Origin: Autumnicola psychrophila
GTDB lineage: Bacteria; Bacteroidota; Bacteroidia; Flavobacteriales; Flavobacteriaceae
Direction of reading: 5' to 3'
Length of the DNA stretch: 64,000 nucleotides
Assembly (NCBI RefSeq): GCF_031846645.1
Contig: NZ_JAVRHN010000003.1
Span: 291,812-355,811 of the forward strand
Of this stretch, positions 35,083-44,192 are shown piece by piece. The notes under the pieces were generated by a model. That model ran no database searches, was not told the DNA's origin, and saw only the letters and a list, made by a program, of their open reading frames with translations. Positions within the stretch are counted from its first letter, which is position 1, and every line of letters starts with the position of its first letter. Position numbers and translations under genes: made by a program.

Positions 35083-36306
35083 ATGAAAAAAAACCTGACT
35101 ATTATTATATGCGTAATTGGAGTATTAATCTTAAGCTACTTTCTTTTTGAGCCTGTTTTTACTTATTACATAGGTAGAACTGAAATGCCAAATTTAGAAG
35201 AAATTCATCCAAAGAAAACACATTCTGAAACGTTGAAAAATAAAGCGGATGAAATATTAGGAAAAGAATTTAAATTACTTGAAGCACCATCTATTTCTAT
35301 TGCTGTCGGAATGAATGATTCTTTAATTTGGTCAAATTCTATTGGTTATGCAGACTTTGAAAAAAAAAAATTTTGCAGATTCAATAACAAAATATAGAAT
35401 TGGGAGTATTTCAAAAAGCCTTACTTCTGTTGGTTTAGGTTTATTGTTTGAAAGGAAAACTATTGAACCTAATTCAATTGTAGAAAATTATGTACCATAC
35501 GCAAATAGTAAGTTATCCAAATTAACAATAAAAGAATTAGCTTCCCATACATCTGGTATTAGAAACTACAGTAGTTGTCTATGTTTTCCTATTTGGGAAT
35601 TCTATAATAATAACCAATATAATTCCATTAAACAGAGTGTCTTAATTTTTAATAATGATGACCTTATTTTTGAACCAAGTACAGATTTTAACTACAGTAC
35701 TTATAATTATACGTTATTGAGTGGAATAATTGAGGGTGCTACTAATCTGGATTACCTTGAATTTATGAAAACAAACGTGTTTGAACCTTTAAATTAACTG
35801 AAACAATACCAGACTACGCTGTTAACAAATCAAATAATATAGCTGAATTCTATGATAATGCAGATAACAAAATAAATAAAGCATACAAGACCAATAGTAG
35901 TAACAAATGGGCTGGTGGTGGTTTTCTTTCTACACCAATTGATTTAGTAAAATTTGGGAATGGAGTACTTAATCAAGAACTTATAAATTCCACAACAACG
36001 AAGTTGCTATTTGAACCTGTTCAATTGAAAAACGGTAAAGTAAATGAACAAAACTATGGTTTAGGTTGGCGAAATGATATAAGAAAAGATGTAATTAAAG
36101 ACAACCGAGAAATTAGAATTATTCATCACGGTGGAACTGCCTCAGGCTCTCTCGCAATGCTAGTACTTCTGCCTGAATATAATACATCTATAGCTGTAGC
36201 AATGAATAGGAGTGGTTCGTCATCTGAATTATTCGATATTACATTTAAAATAGCTGAATTATTCATAGCAGAAGAAATAACCACTACCAGCACAGTGTAT
36301 AATTAA
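35083..36306 (+). pseudogene. Serine hydrolase (beta-lactamase family), disrupted by two frameshifts
   Basis: Three consecutive frames encode one class C-type serine hydrolase. The first (35083 on) has a membrane anchor (LTIIICVIGVLILSYFLFEP); it runs into an A-run (35361-35371), and the second frame continues DSITKYRIGSISKSLTSVG with the SxxK motif (SISK), then YSTYNYTLLSG (YxN). The second shift is at AAATTAAC (35791-35798); the third frame continues SNKWAGGGFLSTPIDLVKF and ends with HHGGTASG (HxG). Either the gene is broken or two bases were missed in sequencing. Confidence 0.8.
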
Positions 36307-36420
36307 TGGCTAGTTCGCGCCTACTTCCGAAAATCCCGGCGGATTTTCTATTCGGTTTGTATTTGCCAGATCAGGTGCTTTTACACTCCACAAATCATAC
36401 ACAAATACGTTGCCAACCAT
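36306..36420 (+). repeat. attC-like site C (degenerate)
   Basis: Starts TGGCTAGTT, contains a perfect hairpin GAAAATCC (36329-36336) / GGATTTTC (36341-36348) around CGGC, and ends CGTTGCCAACCATT (36408-36421). This resembles Bacteroidota sites with the GTTGCCAAC end but is less regular. The following 200 bp hold no gene I can support. Confidence 0.4.
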
Positions 36421-36626
36421 TCCTCGGACAAACACCATGACTTTTAGTAAAATTAAAGCTGTATTTTTAATATTACAAAAGTAAAATTTAAGGAGATTGA
36501 AAGCTAAGCGGATGCATTTCTTTTATCAAAATATTATAATCTTAAAACCCAGGAATAAAATCATATAAGCCGTCAATTCCACGTTCCTACAACCGGGACG
36601 ACTGGCAGCAAGCTAAAACGCTGACT

Positions 36627-37094
36627 ATGAAATTTAAGTTTCAGATACTATTAATCTTTCTTTTCCTTACCGGCGGACTTCACGCCTGTGAATGTATTTT
36701 AACTAAGTCAATCGAAGAGATGGTTGAGGATGCCGATATAATCTTTTATGGAACAGTTTTAGGCGTTGACGACCGCGATGATCCGGTTTACGCAGAACAG
36801 GTCAAATACTACACATTCGGGGATGATTATGCAAACAAGGGCGGTTATGAACCAATTTTTAAAATTATTGAAAATTTTAAAGGTGGAATAAAAGATCAAT
36901 TAGTAGATGGAAAATATAGTTATCAGACAGAATGGACAAATTGTGACCGACTGTATAAGATAAGCTACAGCTACATCTTTTTTGGGAATATTGACGATAA
37001 TGGAAAAATCAGAACAAACATTTGTATGATGGGAGGAATAGTCAACGATGTAACAACCCTTGAGGAAATAAAAGATCTGACCAAAAAGCAATAG
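36627..37094 (+). CDS. Secreted protein with mature N-terminal CxC (TIMP/NTR-like?)
   Basis: A 155-residue protein with signal peptide MKFKFQILLIFLFLTGGLHA; the predicted mature protein begins CECILTKSIEEMVEDADIIFYGTVLG. A CxC at the mature N terminus and a 'possible-binding' motif with an aspartate-rich strand recall netrin-like/TIMP domain proteins (similar N termini CSCxPxSxEEAFxxADxVFxGxV), but I can only propose that by pattern. Two further Cys (NCDRLY, ICMMGG) could form disulfides. Likely acts outside the cell. Confidence 0.65.
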   Translation: MKFKFQILLIFLFLTGGLHACECILTKSIEEMVEDADIIFYGTVLGVDDRDDPVYAEQVKYYTFGDDYANKGGYEPIFKIIENFKGGIKDQLVDGKYSYQTEWTNCDRLYKISYSYIFFGNIDDNGKIRTNICMMGGIVNDVTTLEEIKDLTKKQ

Positions 37095-37299
37095 CGGGTA
37101 AAAAATGCCAACATTGCTAAAAAATTTTTTAAATCGCAACTCCGTGCTCGTTTGCTGCGCCTGATCCTTCAGAAGGATATATTTATACTTATGTCCGGAT
37201 AAGATAAATCTCAATTCAGGTGGAGAAAAAACCTGGACAATCCCGTTTGGCGAACAGTGTTTTTTTAACTTGCGCCCTTTATTTTCACAAAACTTCTGA

Positions 37300-37836
37300 A
37301 TGAAAAAAATATTACTACTCAGCTTCTGCTTTTGTTCATTTTTAAACATTGATGCTCAAAATCAACCTTCAGTGGAAGAGGGTTTATTATCAGTAAACAT
37401 TTTAACTCCCGGGCTGGAGTATGAATATGGCCTAACAAATTCTGCAACTTTAGATTTAAGAGCAGGATCAGGGTTTGCGTATAGAAAAGGAATATTTGGG
37501 GAAGGTTTTGGTATCTATCCAATTTTTAATGTTCAGTACCGCCATTATTATAACTTAAAGAAGCGTTTTGAAAAAGGAAAAAACATCTCCAGTAATAGTG
37601 GAAATTATATTGCTTTAAGTGGCGCCATCCAGACTAGTAAACCAATAATCGGGGATTTGGAGTATAATGAAAATTACTTCGGTGTCATTGGTCCGGTGTG
37701 GGGATTGCAGCGCTATTATGGTGCTGGTTTTAAATTAGATCTTAACTTAGGTGGAGGCTATGGTTTCAATGAGTCCGGTAGTTCTTTTTTCTCTCCGATA
37801 GTCAGCTTAAGACTGGGGTGGCGTATTTTTAATTAG
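37300..37836 (+). CDS. Outer-membrane beta-barrel-like protein, unknown
   Basis: A 178-residue protein with a signal peptide (MKKILLLSFCFCSFLNIDAQ) and alternating aromatic/polar strands: LEYEYGLTNSATLDLRAGS, IYPIFNVQYRHYY, YIALSGAIQTSKP, FGVIGPVWGLQRYYG, KLDLNLGGGYGFNE and a final strand SPIVSLRLGWRIFN ending in Phe-Asn. This is typical of small barrel porin-like or OprB-like surface proteins, but no family is recognised. The 37095-37299 gap contains no gene I can support. Confidence 0.6.
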   Translation: MKKILLLSFCFCSFLNIDAQNQPSVEEGLLSVNILTPGLEYEYGLTNSATLDLRAGSGFAYRKGIFGEGFGIYPIFNVQYRHYYNLKKRFEKGKNISSNSGNYIALSGAIQTSKPIIGDLEYNENYFGVIGPVWGLQRYYGAGFKLDLNLGGGYGFNESGSSFFSPIVSLRLGWRIFN

Positions 37837-38086
37837 AAGAAACTTCAACGTTTTATTGAAAATAAAAGTTTTGCGGGATCCTTGCTTTAAAATTGGATGC
37901 CGGAACATCTAAAAACGCATCACACTTACAAAATAAATAATATATATAGTAAATATGCTGCCTATCCTATCCTGGCAAATAATAGACTGATCAAGGACTT
38001 ATTAGAAAATTTCCGAAGCGTTGTCAACGAGAAAAACGTTCTTTGAAGCAATTCTACTGCTACCCGGTTTCCAATATATCTATAAA

Positions 38087-38557
38087 TTAATTGGTAGCAT
38101 CAACAACCTCTAAAAGCTCAATTTCAAAAATTAAAACAGAACCTCCGGGAATACCCCTGTAATTATTCGGGCCGTAAGCTAGGTGTGAGGGTACGAGAAG
38201 CATTCCGCTCCCACCCTCTTTAAAATACGTTATTCCCTCTGTCCAGCCCCTGACTACCTCCTGTAGATTAAAGGTAACTCCACCCGCATCACTTTGATCG
38301 AAAATCTCACCATCAGTAAAGTAACCTTTGTACGCGATCCTTACATCGTCTGTTGCTGTCGGTTGCTCCCCTGTTCCTTCCTCTTCAATAATATAATACA
38401 ATCCTGAATTACTCTTCTCTGCTTCAAGATCATTTTCTTCCAGATAATCCTGAATTTCCTGATCATTGAGGCTTACATAATCTACGGAATTGATATCATC
38501 GTTACAGGAAATAAAGGAAATGAACAGGAGTGCCAAAAGGCTGATTTTAATTTTCAT
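38087..38557 (-). CDS. FKBP-type peptidyl-prolyl cis-trans isomerase lipoprotein
   Basis: The start at 38557 (MKIKISLLALLFISFISCND) exposes a signal peptide with lipobox FISC; a longer ORF from 38632 is unlikely. The 156-residue product has the FKBP domain from ~55: LYYIIEEEGTGEQPTATDDV, AYKGYFTDGEIFDQSDAGGV, VVRGWTEGITYFKEGGSGML and VPSHLAYGPNNYRGIPGGSVLIFEIELL. It probably assists folding in the periplasm or on the outer membrane. The 37837-38086 gap shows nothing. Confidence 0.9.
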   Translation of the reverse strand: MKIKISLLALLFISFISCNDDINSVDYVSLNDQEIQDYLEENDLEAEKSNSGLYYIIEEEGTGEQPTATDDVRIAYKGYFTDGEIFDQSDAGGVTFNLQEVVRGWTEGITYFKEGGSGMLLVPSHLAYGPNNYRGIPGGSVLIFEIELLEVVDATN

Positions 38558-38783
38558 ATTTTTTTCACAAATATAAATAACTTTGAGAAGCTCCACCCCT
38601 GAAGGTAAAGTAAAATCATAAATTGGAAGCAATCAATAAGGCCGCCCATCTCTCGCATAAATCCTGCAGATTAAAACGTGCATTGGCAGAATGCAACCCG
38701 GGAAAAGAATCTTTTGCCAACCGTTACCTCTTTAAAACAGATATCTTATGCGCAGATTTCTGGAGCTGGAACATTTAGTTCTC

Positions 38784-39335
38784 CTAGTTTAATTTCTTAA
38801 CCACTTTTGCGGGATTCCCAACTGCTAATGTATCTGCCGGAATATCTTTTGTCACCACTGCTCCTGCTCCAATTACAGCCCTGTCACCAATATTTACCCC
38901 GGGGCAAATCGTTGCATGTCCGCCAATCCAGCATTCTTCTCCTATGTTTACGGGCTTGCAATCTTCCCACAGCCTTCGTTCCTTAATTCCTAAAGGATGC
39001 CTTGAGGTGTAAATATGCACTCCGGGAGCGAGGAGTGTTCCCTTTCCTATAGTGACTTTTGCCCCATCTAAGATAACTGCTCCAAAATTGACAAAAACAT
39101 TCTCTGCAGCATAGATATTTTCCCCATAGTCACAATGGAAAGGTGGTTCTAAATGTATATTTTTAGCTGAATTAGGACATAATTCGTTTATGGTTTCCTG
39201 GAACTTATCTGTATAATATTCAGTGACATTTAGTTTATGAAGAATACGTTTCACCCTGGTACGGACTTCAATAAGCTCTTTCCCATGTGCATCATAAGGC
39301 TCTCCGGCCATCATTTTTTCCTTTTCTGTTTTCAT
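38784..39335 (-). CDS. Sugar O-acetyltransferase (maltose/NodL type)
   Basis: A left-handed beta-helix acetyltransferase; with the start at 39335 (MKTEKEKMMAGEPYDA), 183 residues. N-terminal Maa region EKMMAGEPYDAHGKELIEVR is typical of maltose/galactoside acetyltransferases, then hexapeptide repeats (EPPFHCDYGENIYAAENVFVN, GPHVIDG-like GAVILDGAKVTIGKGTLLAPGV) with the catalytic His region IYTSRHPLG, and CWIGGHATICPGVNIGDRAVIGAGA. The exact sugar is unknown. An earlier ATG at 39392 adds an unconserved stretch. Confidence 0.85.
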   Translation of the reverse strand: MKTEKEKMMAGEPYDAHGKELIEVRTRVKRILHKLNVTEYYTDKFQETINELCPNSAKNIHLEPPFHCDYGENIYAAENVFVNFGAVILDGAKVTIGKGTLLAPGVHIYTSRHPLGIKERRLWEDCKPVNIGEECWIGGHATICPGVNIGDRAVIGAGAVVTKDIPADTLAVGNPAKVVKKLN

Positions 39336-39541
39336 CTTAAATTCTTTGTCTATGCTTAATTTTTTTTGAAGTGCCTGCCCGTCGGGTCTCAAAAAGTATT
39401 TGCTTCTCTCCTACCCGAGTATCGTTTGTACTTCATCTGGTGAAGCGTTATAATTTTCACTCTTTTTCAATATATAAAAACTATTTTATGGCGTGGTGCA
39501 TTAGGGCAAGCGTATTTTTAAATAATTATTATTGTCCGGTA

Positions 39542-39787
39542 TAATTATTTGAAATTTTACAGAGGTCAAGAGATGTCCTTTCCGGCAAGGTACGGAAGCA
39601 CATTAGACATGCAATTCCGGTCTTTGTGGTTATTATGGGGCTAATGTTCGTGGTTAGAGGTCTCGGGCTTGGCATTCCTTATTTGTCTCCGCAGCAATCA
39701 ACAGAAAAGGTGGATACACAGTACAATTGCCAACCTGCTGCACAAAGCAGCATGCCGAAAACGGCCATTTTCAGCAGTCCGCAATAA
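39542..39787 (+). pseudogene. Remnant: C-terminal part of a TauE/SafE-type permease
   Basis: A frame without a usable start reads GKVRKHIRHAIPVFVVIMGL, then MFVVRGLGLGIPYLSPQ and ends at 39787. The IPVFVVIMGLMFVVRGLGLGIPYLSP segment matches the last membrane helix and tail of sulfite-exporter TauE/SafE-like proteins of Bacteroidota, as I recall them. The rest of the gene is absent; upstream (39336-39541) nothing else is recognisable. Family from motif memory only. Confidence 0.5.
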
Positions 39788-39913
39788 TACTGCTCACTTC
39801 CGGAATAATTTTTATTCTTATTAAATCCTGCTGCACATTTCCAAATTAATTTAACTAAAATTTTGTTAATAAAAGCTTAGTTTTTAGTATCTTAGGAAGT
39901 AAAACTACATGCC

Positions 39914-41209
39914 ATGGAAACATCAAAATTAAACTTCCGCCTGCAAAAAATATACAGTGCTCTTTTTCTACTCGTTTTCGGCCTTTCGCCCGCCCTTAGT
40001 GCTAACTTCCAGGAACAGCAGACCGATTCCACGAGTTTTAATGTTTATAAAGGAATAGTAGTAAACAGCGAGAGCGATGATCCTATAGCTTCTGCTTCAA
40101 TTGCAGTGAATAGAAGCAATATTACCACGATAAGCAATTCAGATGGAGAATTTTCGCTCCGTGTACCTACGAGTATTTTACCGGTAACCGTTACAGTTTC
40201 CATGTTAGGCTATAATAGTAAAAGTCTCCCGCTGGATTATTTTAGCAACAATAACCGCGTGGAACTGGTAAGCAATGTGGAAGAACTTTCAGAAATTAAT
40301 ATTTTTGATGCTAAAGATCCCAAAGCATTGGTTGATAAAATGCTTCAGAAAAAGGATGAGAATTATTTTACAGATCAAACCTTAATGACCTCCTTCTATC
40401 GGGAAACAATTAAAAGAAGACGTACAAATGTCTCTTTGTCTGAAGCAGTTGTGAAGATATACAAGAGTCCGCACAACTCCAACAAAGATGATCTTGTCTC
40501 TATATTTAAAGCAAGAAAAAGTACCGATTATAACAAGCTGGATACCCTCGCTTTAAAATTAAGAGGTGGGCCTTTTAATGCACTTTACCTGGACCTTATA
40601 AAATATACAGAGTATGTCCTGGAGCCGGGTATGACTGCAAACTATGAGTACACTTTTGATGAACCCACCAAAATTGATGACAATTATATTTATGTGGTAA
40701 ATTTCGAAGAGAAAGATAAGTCAAGTCCATGGTATTTTGGACAATTGTTTATTGACGCTCAATCTCTTACACTCGTACGGGCAGAGTATAATTTAAATGT
40801 TGACGATAAACGCACAGCAAGTAAAATGTTTGTAAAGAAGAAACCTTCGGGATCTAAGGTATATCCCGTAGATCTCGCCTATAAAGTTGACTACGCTGAA
40901 AAAGACGGGAAGTGGCATTACGCCTACGGCAATGCTGTTATGGAATATGTAGTGAACTGGAAGAGAAAAATTTTTAATTCGCGATATACTATTAACAGTG
41001 AAATGGTAATAACAGATTGGGAAAAATACTCTGACCTTGTAGAACAAAAGAAAACAGAATTTATAGATCCCTATGTAGTGATGAGTGATGATGTATCAGG
41101 GTTCTATGACGCTGAATTCTGGGGAAATAACAACATAATTGAGCCTGAGAAATCAATCCAAAATGCTATTGAGAAGATAAAAAGGAATATGGAGGATGAT
41201 CAAGATTAA
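39914..41209 (+). CDS. Exported protein with carboxypeptidase-like regulatory (beta-sandwich) domain
   Basis: A 431-residue protein with signal peptide (to ~residue 30), then a CarboxypepD_reg-like domain (~42-125: VYKGIVVNSESDDPIASASI, GEFSLRVPTSILPVTVTVSM) as found on TonB-dependent receptors, followed by ELSEINIFDAKDPKALVDKM and a long region with LMTSFYRETIKRR and NYIYVVNFEEKDK that resembles the DUF5686-like part of related flavobacterial proteins. There is no plug/barrel. It is probably an outer-membrane-associated exported protein; function unknown. Confidence 0.7.
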   Translation: METSKLNFRLQKIYSALFLLVFGLSPALSANFQEQQTDSTSFNVYKGIVVNSESDDPIASASIAVNRSNITTISNSDGEFSLRVPTSILPVTVTVSMLGYNSKSLPLDYFSNNNRVELVSNVEELSEINIFDAKDPKALVDKMLQKKDENYFTDQTLMTSFYRETIKRRRTNVSLSEAVVKIYKSPHNSNKDDLVSIFKARKSTDYNKLDTLALKLRGGPFNALYLDLIKYTEYVLEPGMTANYEYTFDEPTKIDDNYIYVVNFEEKDKSSPWYFGQLFIDAQSLTLVRAEYNLNVDDKRTASKMFVKKKPSGSKVYPVDLAYKVDYAEKDGKWHYAYGNAVMEYVVNWKRKIFNSRYTINSEMVITDWEKYSDLVEQKKTEFIDPYVVMSDDVSGFYDAEFWGNNNIIEPEKSIQNAIEKIKRNMEDDQD

Positions 41210-41226
41210 ATACCGTTAAAAAATGT

Positions 41227-41261
41227 ATCGCCTGTTGTTTTGAAACAACAGGCGATTTTAT
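41227..41261. terminator. Terminator between convergent genes
   Basis: A 14-bp perfect stem (ATCGCCTGTTGTTT at 41227-41240 / AAACAACAGGCGAT at 41243-41256) with a 2-nt TG loop, followed by a T-rich tail. Confidence 0.9.
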
Positions 41262-41270
41262 TTTCTACCA

Positions 41271-42584
41271 TTAATCATCAATACTTGCCATAACCATCTG
41301 GCGAAATTTCCAGCCGGTTTGGTCTCCTGTCCCACCAGAAGTTTGTTTCATTATTATACCAATTACATCTTCTTCAGGGTCTGCAAAATACTGGGTATTA
41401 AAATATCCTCCCCAGTCGAAGGTGCCAGTGCTGCCGATGCCGCCCATATCCTGCCCTTCGGGAGTTACCACTCCAAACGCCAGTCCATGGTACTTGTTTT
41501 TCCCGCCAAAAAGATCCTCTGTGTGATTTCCGAGGATGCTATTTATTGTAGTCCTGCTTAACAAACGTGTTCCGTTTAATTCTCCTTTGTTTAAGTACAT
41601 CTGAAGAAAAGTGGCGTAATCTTCAGCCGTGCTGGAAAGACCTGCACCACCGGAATAAAAAGTCTGTGCTCCTTTTATAGGGTAATCGGGATCATAAAAA
41701 GTAGGTTCGAGATTTTTCCATTGGCCACCTTCTTTTACCTGAACAGAAACCAGCCTTTCCTTGCTACCTTCAGGCTGGTAAAAATGGGTGTCCTCCATTT
41801 CCAGGGGATCAAAAATATGCTCTTCCAGATAATCGCTAAATGACTGGCCTGACACAACTTCTACAAAATATCCCAGCACATCCAGTCCCATGCTATAAGT
41901 GAATTTTTCACCCGGATTGTGGTGCAAAGGAAGTTTCCCAAGCTTTTTAATTACTTCTCCAATTTTCACATTTGCGGTTGTAAACAATTCTGTTACTCCT
42001 GCTTTCTGATATATCTTTCTAATCCTGGGATCTGAATCTATCATTCCGTAGCCTAATCCGGAAGTGTGGGTGAGTAAATGACGTATCGTAATCTCCTTAT
42101 CTGCAGGCTTTGTAGTATAAGAGGAATCAGCCTCATTAAAGCTTTCCAGCACCTGCGGATTCTCAAATTCCGGAATATATTTAGAAACAGGATCGTCCAG
42201 CTGAAATTTTCCTTCTTCCCACAGCATCATAACTGCTGTTGAAGTTATAGCCTTGGTTTGTGAAGCAATCCTGAAAACAGCATCCTTTTCCAGCTCCTTT
42301 CCTTCAGCATTGGCTTTGCCAAAAGCTTTGAGGTAGATGATTTTGCCGTCTTTTGCAATCAACGCCACCGCTCCCGGAATTTGATTTTCATCAATCGAAG
42401 ACTGAATCATTTCACTGATTTTTTCCAACCTCTCTGACGAGATTCCCACACTTTCTGGTGCAGCTTCAGATAGCGGTTCAGAATGCTGAGAAGAAGTGGT
42501 TTGAGCTTGAAAAGCAATTGTACAGGCAAAAAACAAGAGGCCGGTTAGCCCCTGTTTTAGCTTTATTAAATATGGTGACAGCAT
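41271..42584 (-). CDS. Secreted serine hydrolase (class C beta-lactamase family)
   Basis: A 437-residue protein with signal peptide (LKQGLTGLLFFACTIAFQA). The beta-lactamase-fold domain has the SxxK motif in FRIASQTKAITSTAVMM, YSMGLDVLGYFVE (Y-x-x motif) and the later DWGGYFNTQYFADP; the C terminus is EDVIGIIMKQTSGG. Likely an esterase/peptidase or penicillin-binding-like hydrolase; a true beta-lactamase role is not implied. It stands at the edge of the glucan cluster but is separated from malQ by 76 bp, so its link is uncertain. Confidence 0.85.
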   Translation of the reverse strand: MLSPYLIKLKQGLTGLLFFACTIAFQAQTTSSQHSEPLSEAAPESVGISSERLEKISEMIQSSIDENQIPGAVALIAKDGKIIYLKAFGKANAEGKELEKDAVFRIASQTKAITSTAVMMLWEEGKFQLDDPVSKYIPEFENPQVLESFNEADSSYTTKPADKEITIRHLLTHTSGLGYGMIDSDPRIRKIYQKAGVTELFTTANVKIGEVIKKLGKLPLHHNPGEKFTYSMGLDVLGYFVEVVSGQSFSDYLEEHIFDPLEMEDTHFYQPEGSKERLVSVQVKEGGQWKNLEPTFYDPDYPIKGAQTFYSGGAGLSSTAEDYATFLQMYLNKGELNGTRLLSRTTINSILGNHTEDLFGGKNKYHGLAFGVVTPEGQDMGGIGSTGTFDWGGYFNTQYFADPEEDVIGIIMKQTSGGTGDQTGWKFRQMVMASIDD

Positions 42585-42660
42585 AAAATATTTTTTGGTT
42601 CAGGTAAAGTTAGATATTTTTTTGTCACTAATCTTAAAAACCTTGCTGTCACTGTCCTCT

Positions 42661-44190
42661 TTACTTCTTAACCTTTTTGACTGGCTTGGGTTCTTTAAAT
42701 CTTCCGAAGAGAATATTTTGCTCACGTAAACTTTTGACAGCTTCTAAAGGAATCTGAACCTCTTTTACACGCCAGGTCCAGTTACCTTCAATACTTCCGG
42801 GAGTATTCATAAGTGCTTCCTCCCCAAGCCCGATAATATCCTGAAGTGGAAAAATGGCAATTTTCGCCACAGATCTCAGTACAATTCTGTGCAATATTTC
42901 GTGAACATTATTCACTGTCACACGTTTATCTGAATATCTCTTTAAATGTTGTTTTGTGACTTTATCCGCAGCTTTAAACCAGCCTACGGTAGTATTGTTA
43001 TCATGAGTTCCGGTGTAAGCTATGCTGTGGGATTTGTGGTTAAATGGCAGATATGGATTCTCTGCCTTTTCTTCGCCAAAAGCAAATTGCAATACATTCA
43101 TGCCGGGAAAATTAAATTTTTCCAGCAGGTCGTAAACCGGTTGATCCAGTTGTCCAAGATCCTCGGCAATAAAAGGCATTTCGGGAATCTCCTTTTCAAT
43201 GATTTTAAAAAATTCCGTTCCCGGAGATTTCACCCATTTTCCGTTAATGGCTGTTTCATCTCCGGCCGGTACCTGCCAGTATGCTGCAAAAGCCCGGAAA
43301 TGATCGATTCTTACCAGGTCAAACAATAACAGGTTTTGCTTTATCCGTTTTACCCACCAATCGTATTTATTTTTCTTTAGCGTTTTCCATTCAAATACCG
43401 GAGTTCCCCAGAGCTGACCAGTTTCACTGAAATAATCTGGTGGTACTCCGGAAACATGTGTGGGCATTTTATCACTGTCCAGTTTAAAATATTCTGTATT
43501 CGCCCAGCAGTCTGCACTTTCATGGTTAACATAAAATGGAATATCACCAATCAGCTGTACATCATTCTTATGTGCATAGCTGGTGAGACTTTCCCACTGC
43601 TTAAAAAACAGGTACTGAATGAATTTTTCTTTTTCAATTTCTTCAAAAAGTTCTTTTTCCGCTTTTTTTAGTCCTGCGGGTTTCCTGTCGCGCAACTCTT
43701 CCGGCCATTCCAGCCAGCCCTTACTAAACTTCTGTGTAAGGGATTTGAAGATCGCGAAATCATTCAACCATGTTGCGTGCCTGTTACAAAATTTTTCAAA
43801 ATCAGGGAAATCTGCCTTTCGCTCCTTAAAATTCGAATAAGCAGAATCCAGCAAATCAGTTTTATATTTTTCTACAGGCTCAAAATTCACTTTTTCAGCA
43901 GAAAGTTTCTTCGGAATCGAAAACTTCTTTAAATCTACCAGTTTTTCTTTCTCGAGTAATTCCGGACTAATTAAAAGCGGATTGCCCGCAAAAGCGGAAT
44001 AACTACTATAAGGAGAATGATGAAAAGTGTTATGAGTAGGATTAAGTGGCAATAATTGCCAGTATTTATGCCCGGAAGCCTTAAGAAAATCGACAAATTT
44101 ATAAGCAGAAGTTCCTAAATCCCCAATACCATATTCTGAAGGTAAAGAAGTTATATGTAGCAAAACCCCACTACTTCTGGTTAATTCCAT
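42661..44190 (-). CDS. malQ: 4-alpha-glucanotransferase (GH77)
   Basis: A 509-residue GH77 enzyme. N-terminal RSSGVLLHITSLPSEYGIGDLG and PLNPT are typical, and catalytic regions are LVRIDHFRAFAAYWQVPAG (nucleophile Asp), PFIAEDLGQLDQPVYDLL (acid/base Glu) and YTGTHDNNTTVGWF (stabiliser Asp). It moves alpha-1,4-glucan chains between acceptors. The start is 2 bp after the treY stop, so the malQ-treY-GH57 genes are one operon. Confidence 0.95.
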   Translation of the reverse strand: MELTRSSGVLLHITSLPSEYGIGDLGTSAYKFVDFLKASGHKYWQLLPLNPTHNTFHHSPYSSYSAFAGNPLLISPELLEKEKLVDLKKFSIPKKLSAEKVNFEPVEKYKTDLLDSAYSNFKERKADFPDFEKFCNRHATWLNDFAIFKSLTQKFSKGWLEWPEELRDRKPAGLKKAEKELFEEIEKEKFIQYLFFKQWESLTSYAHKNDVQLIGDIPFYVNHESADCWANTEYFKLDSDKMPTHVSGVPPDYFSETGQLWGTPVFEWKTLKKNKYDWWVKRIKQNLLLFDLVRIDHFRAFAAYWQVPAGDETAINGKWVKSPGTEFFKIIEKEIPEMPFIAEDLGQLDQPVYDLLEKFNFPGMNVLQFAFGEEKAENPYLPFNHKSHSIAYTGTHDNNTTVGWFKAADKVTKQHLKRYSDKRVTVNNVHEILHRIVLRSVAKIAIFPLQDIIGLGEEALMNTPGSIEGNWTWRVKEVQIPLEAVKSLREQNILFGRFKEPKPVKKVKK

Positions 44191-44192
44191 AT

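Noticed and set aside
37837..38086. A/T-rich gap between the barrel gene and FKBP gene
   Set aside because: No ORF, hairpin or motif found beyond A/T repeats.
38627..38740. Minus-strand frame reading GLHSANARFNLQDLCERW
   Set aside because: Looks somewhat protein-like, but it is too short, lacks a start and matches nothing I can name.
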